Below are positions 63,010-64,000 of a DNA stretch of 64,000 nt, in pieces (position 1 is the stretch's first letter; each line of letters opens with the position of its first letter). The position numbers and the translations under genes are program-made. This stretch comes from Rotaria macrura. Taxonomy: Eukaryota; Rotifera; Eurotatoria; Philodinida; Philodinidae. Below the pieces are notes generated by a model. It saw nothing but the letters and a program-made list of their open reading frames with translations. It did no database searches and had not been told where the DNA came from. The stretch is from positions 1-64,000 of the forward strand of contig OENT01000068.1 of NCBI GenBank assembly GCA_900239685.1. Reading direction: 5' to 3'.

Positions 63010-63896
63010 TTAACAAGGCGGAAAAACATTTTTATCGAATTGACCCAGATAGTTGCCTGCTGGGTAGTACATGGCCACACCGAAATTCATTGCGGTACTA
63101 TATGCTCGTGCAAAGCCGACTTCTTTAGAATTTTTCCATACAACTTGAGTAAAATGGCCAGCTCGAGATTGATATGATTGTCGATCATTGTAATTATATT
63201 TAGTACATTCATTATACCATGCTTCCGTCATTTCCTTGCCTTGAAGTGTATTCATTTAAAAGCAAGACAAACTAAAACAAATTCATTTACCTGTTAATGG
63301 CCATGATTGACTACGAAGATTTTCACCGACAGATTCATTTCGATATTTTGTTTTACTATGTACAAGTGTTCCAGTTGACGCTAAATGATTGGCTAAAATA
63401 AAATATGATATGAATACTATATGGAACTTTCTAATGTTGATTCAGTAGTTTACCCCACTCTTGTGCTAATTTTGTTAGATCATTATTTAATTGTAAAGGT
63501 TCAACGCCATGTTTACGTCGAAGTTCATTGTGAACTTGTAATGCTTCTCGAACAAATTCTGTCTTATCCTGTGCTACTGTTGATCGTTTACTCGCTGCTG
63601 AAGATTGAAAAATTTTCGATGGATTAATCCATGAAATACATCCAAACGGATTCTCATCTTTACTATCATTCTCATGTACGTGTGCATCTTGCGTTATCTA
63701 TTATGAAATATAATAAATAAGAGCAATATATCGCAGTTAACAAACTTACATTAGCTGGTTTGTTGTCAACAGCTGTCGCAGTTTCTCTACGTACACCATC
63801 ATCAGGAGGCGGTACAGTTTTTGTTACCTTATAGGGACCACGAATACCAGCGTTTGTACGTGATATTGAAGTATTGTTATCATTATTGTTACTCAT
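63010..63896 (-). CDS. GLIPR2: GAPR-1-like CAP-superfamily protein, 240 aa
   Basis: Four exons on the minus strand: 63896-63750, 63697-63454, 63392-63291, 63239-63010; phases close. The CAP domain spans ~95-235: ALQVHNELRRKHGVEPL, then LAQEWANHLAST, then GENL with a following WPLTGKEMTEAWYNE, the signature GHFTQVVWKNSKEVG, and MYYPAGNYLGQFDKNVFPP. The His/Glu set of the CAP cavity (His in VHNELR, Glu in GENL, His in GHFTQ) is present. There is no signal peptide, so like GAPR-1 it should be cytosolic or Golgi-associated. Unusually it has a ~90-residue polar N-terminal extension and lacks the MGxxxS start that myristoylates human GAPR-1. The gene is convergent with BET1, with only 108 bp between their stop codons. 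Confidence 0.9.
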
Positions 63897-64000
63897 TGAT
63901 TGTTAAATGAATGATTTTGTATACGATTCGTCTGTTGCTTGATGAAGGTTTTCCTTTTTTTCTCGTCTGTATGTATTGTACAGTGACTGAATTAAACAGA
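63897..64000. other. 5' flank of the CAP gene
   Basis: 104 bp of AT-rich sequence up to the window edge; nothing distinct was seen. Confidence 0.6.

Noticed and set aside
1-64000. tRNA, rRNA, CRISPR array or virus-like element
   Set aside because: No cloverleaf-like, rRNA-like, regularly spaced repeat, reverse-transcriptase, capsid or envelope signature was seen by eye; a covariance-model or profile search could still find a tRNA.

Overview
The window looks like nuclear DNA of a small invertebrate, most likely a bdelloid rotifer (perhaps a Rotaria-like species). It is AT-rich. Genes are split by many short introns (about 50-75 nt, often GTAAG...TTTNAG). One gene is an NHL-propeller secreted protein of a kind abundant in bdelloids. 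Several genes carry a lone 3' splice site just upstream of the start codon, as expected for spliced-leader trans-splicing. No rRNA, tRNA, CRISPR array or virus-like element was recognised. The organism call is inference from gene style and content, not from a marker gene.

Layout. 1.8-3.9 kb (+): an unrecognised secreted protein ending in three 25-residue coiled-coil repeats. 8.0-8.9 kb (+): an NHL-repeat protein. 11.3-14.1 kb (-): a six-exon coiled-coil protein. 14.9-15.9 kb (-): an ankyrin-repeat/SOCS-box adaptor. 16.6-22.7 kb: a repeat-rich accessory block with two copies of a dispersed repeat, one of two inverted copies of a GC-richer repeat, and a 285-bp TA-flanked MITE. 24.7-26.5 kb (-): a broken ATP-grasp-like gene. 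30.3-35.2 kb (-): a complete discoidin-domain receptor tyrosine kinase (7 exons, 890 aa). 35.2-42.8 kb: a long stretch rich in microsatellites with no gene seen. 43.3-45.4 kb (+): a small single-pass membrane protein and a secreted DUF4139 protein. 49.9-53.9 kb (-): a class IIa-type histone deacetylase (14 exons, 735 aa). 56.5-61.7 kb (+): neurabin/spinophilin (16 exons, 841 aa). 62.0-62.9 kb (+): a BET1-type SNARE. 63.0-63.9 kb (-): a GAPR-1-like CAP protein.

How the genes relate. Most are ordinary metazoan signalling, chromatin and trafficking genes with no operon-like functional grouping. The HDAC and neurabin genes diverge from a shared 2.6-kb spacer. Neurabin and BET1 are head-to-tail only 309 bp apart. 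The coiled-coil and ankyrin-SOCS genes are tandem on the minus strand and are bracketed by the two inverted repeat copies. I reconstructed exon boundaries by hand from GT/AG sites and checked reading-phase continuity. The DDR, HDAC, neurabin, BET1, CAP, ankyrin-SOCS and coiled-coil models all close in frame.
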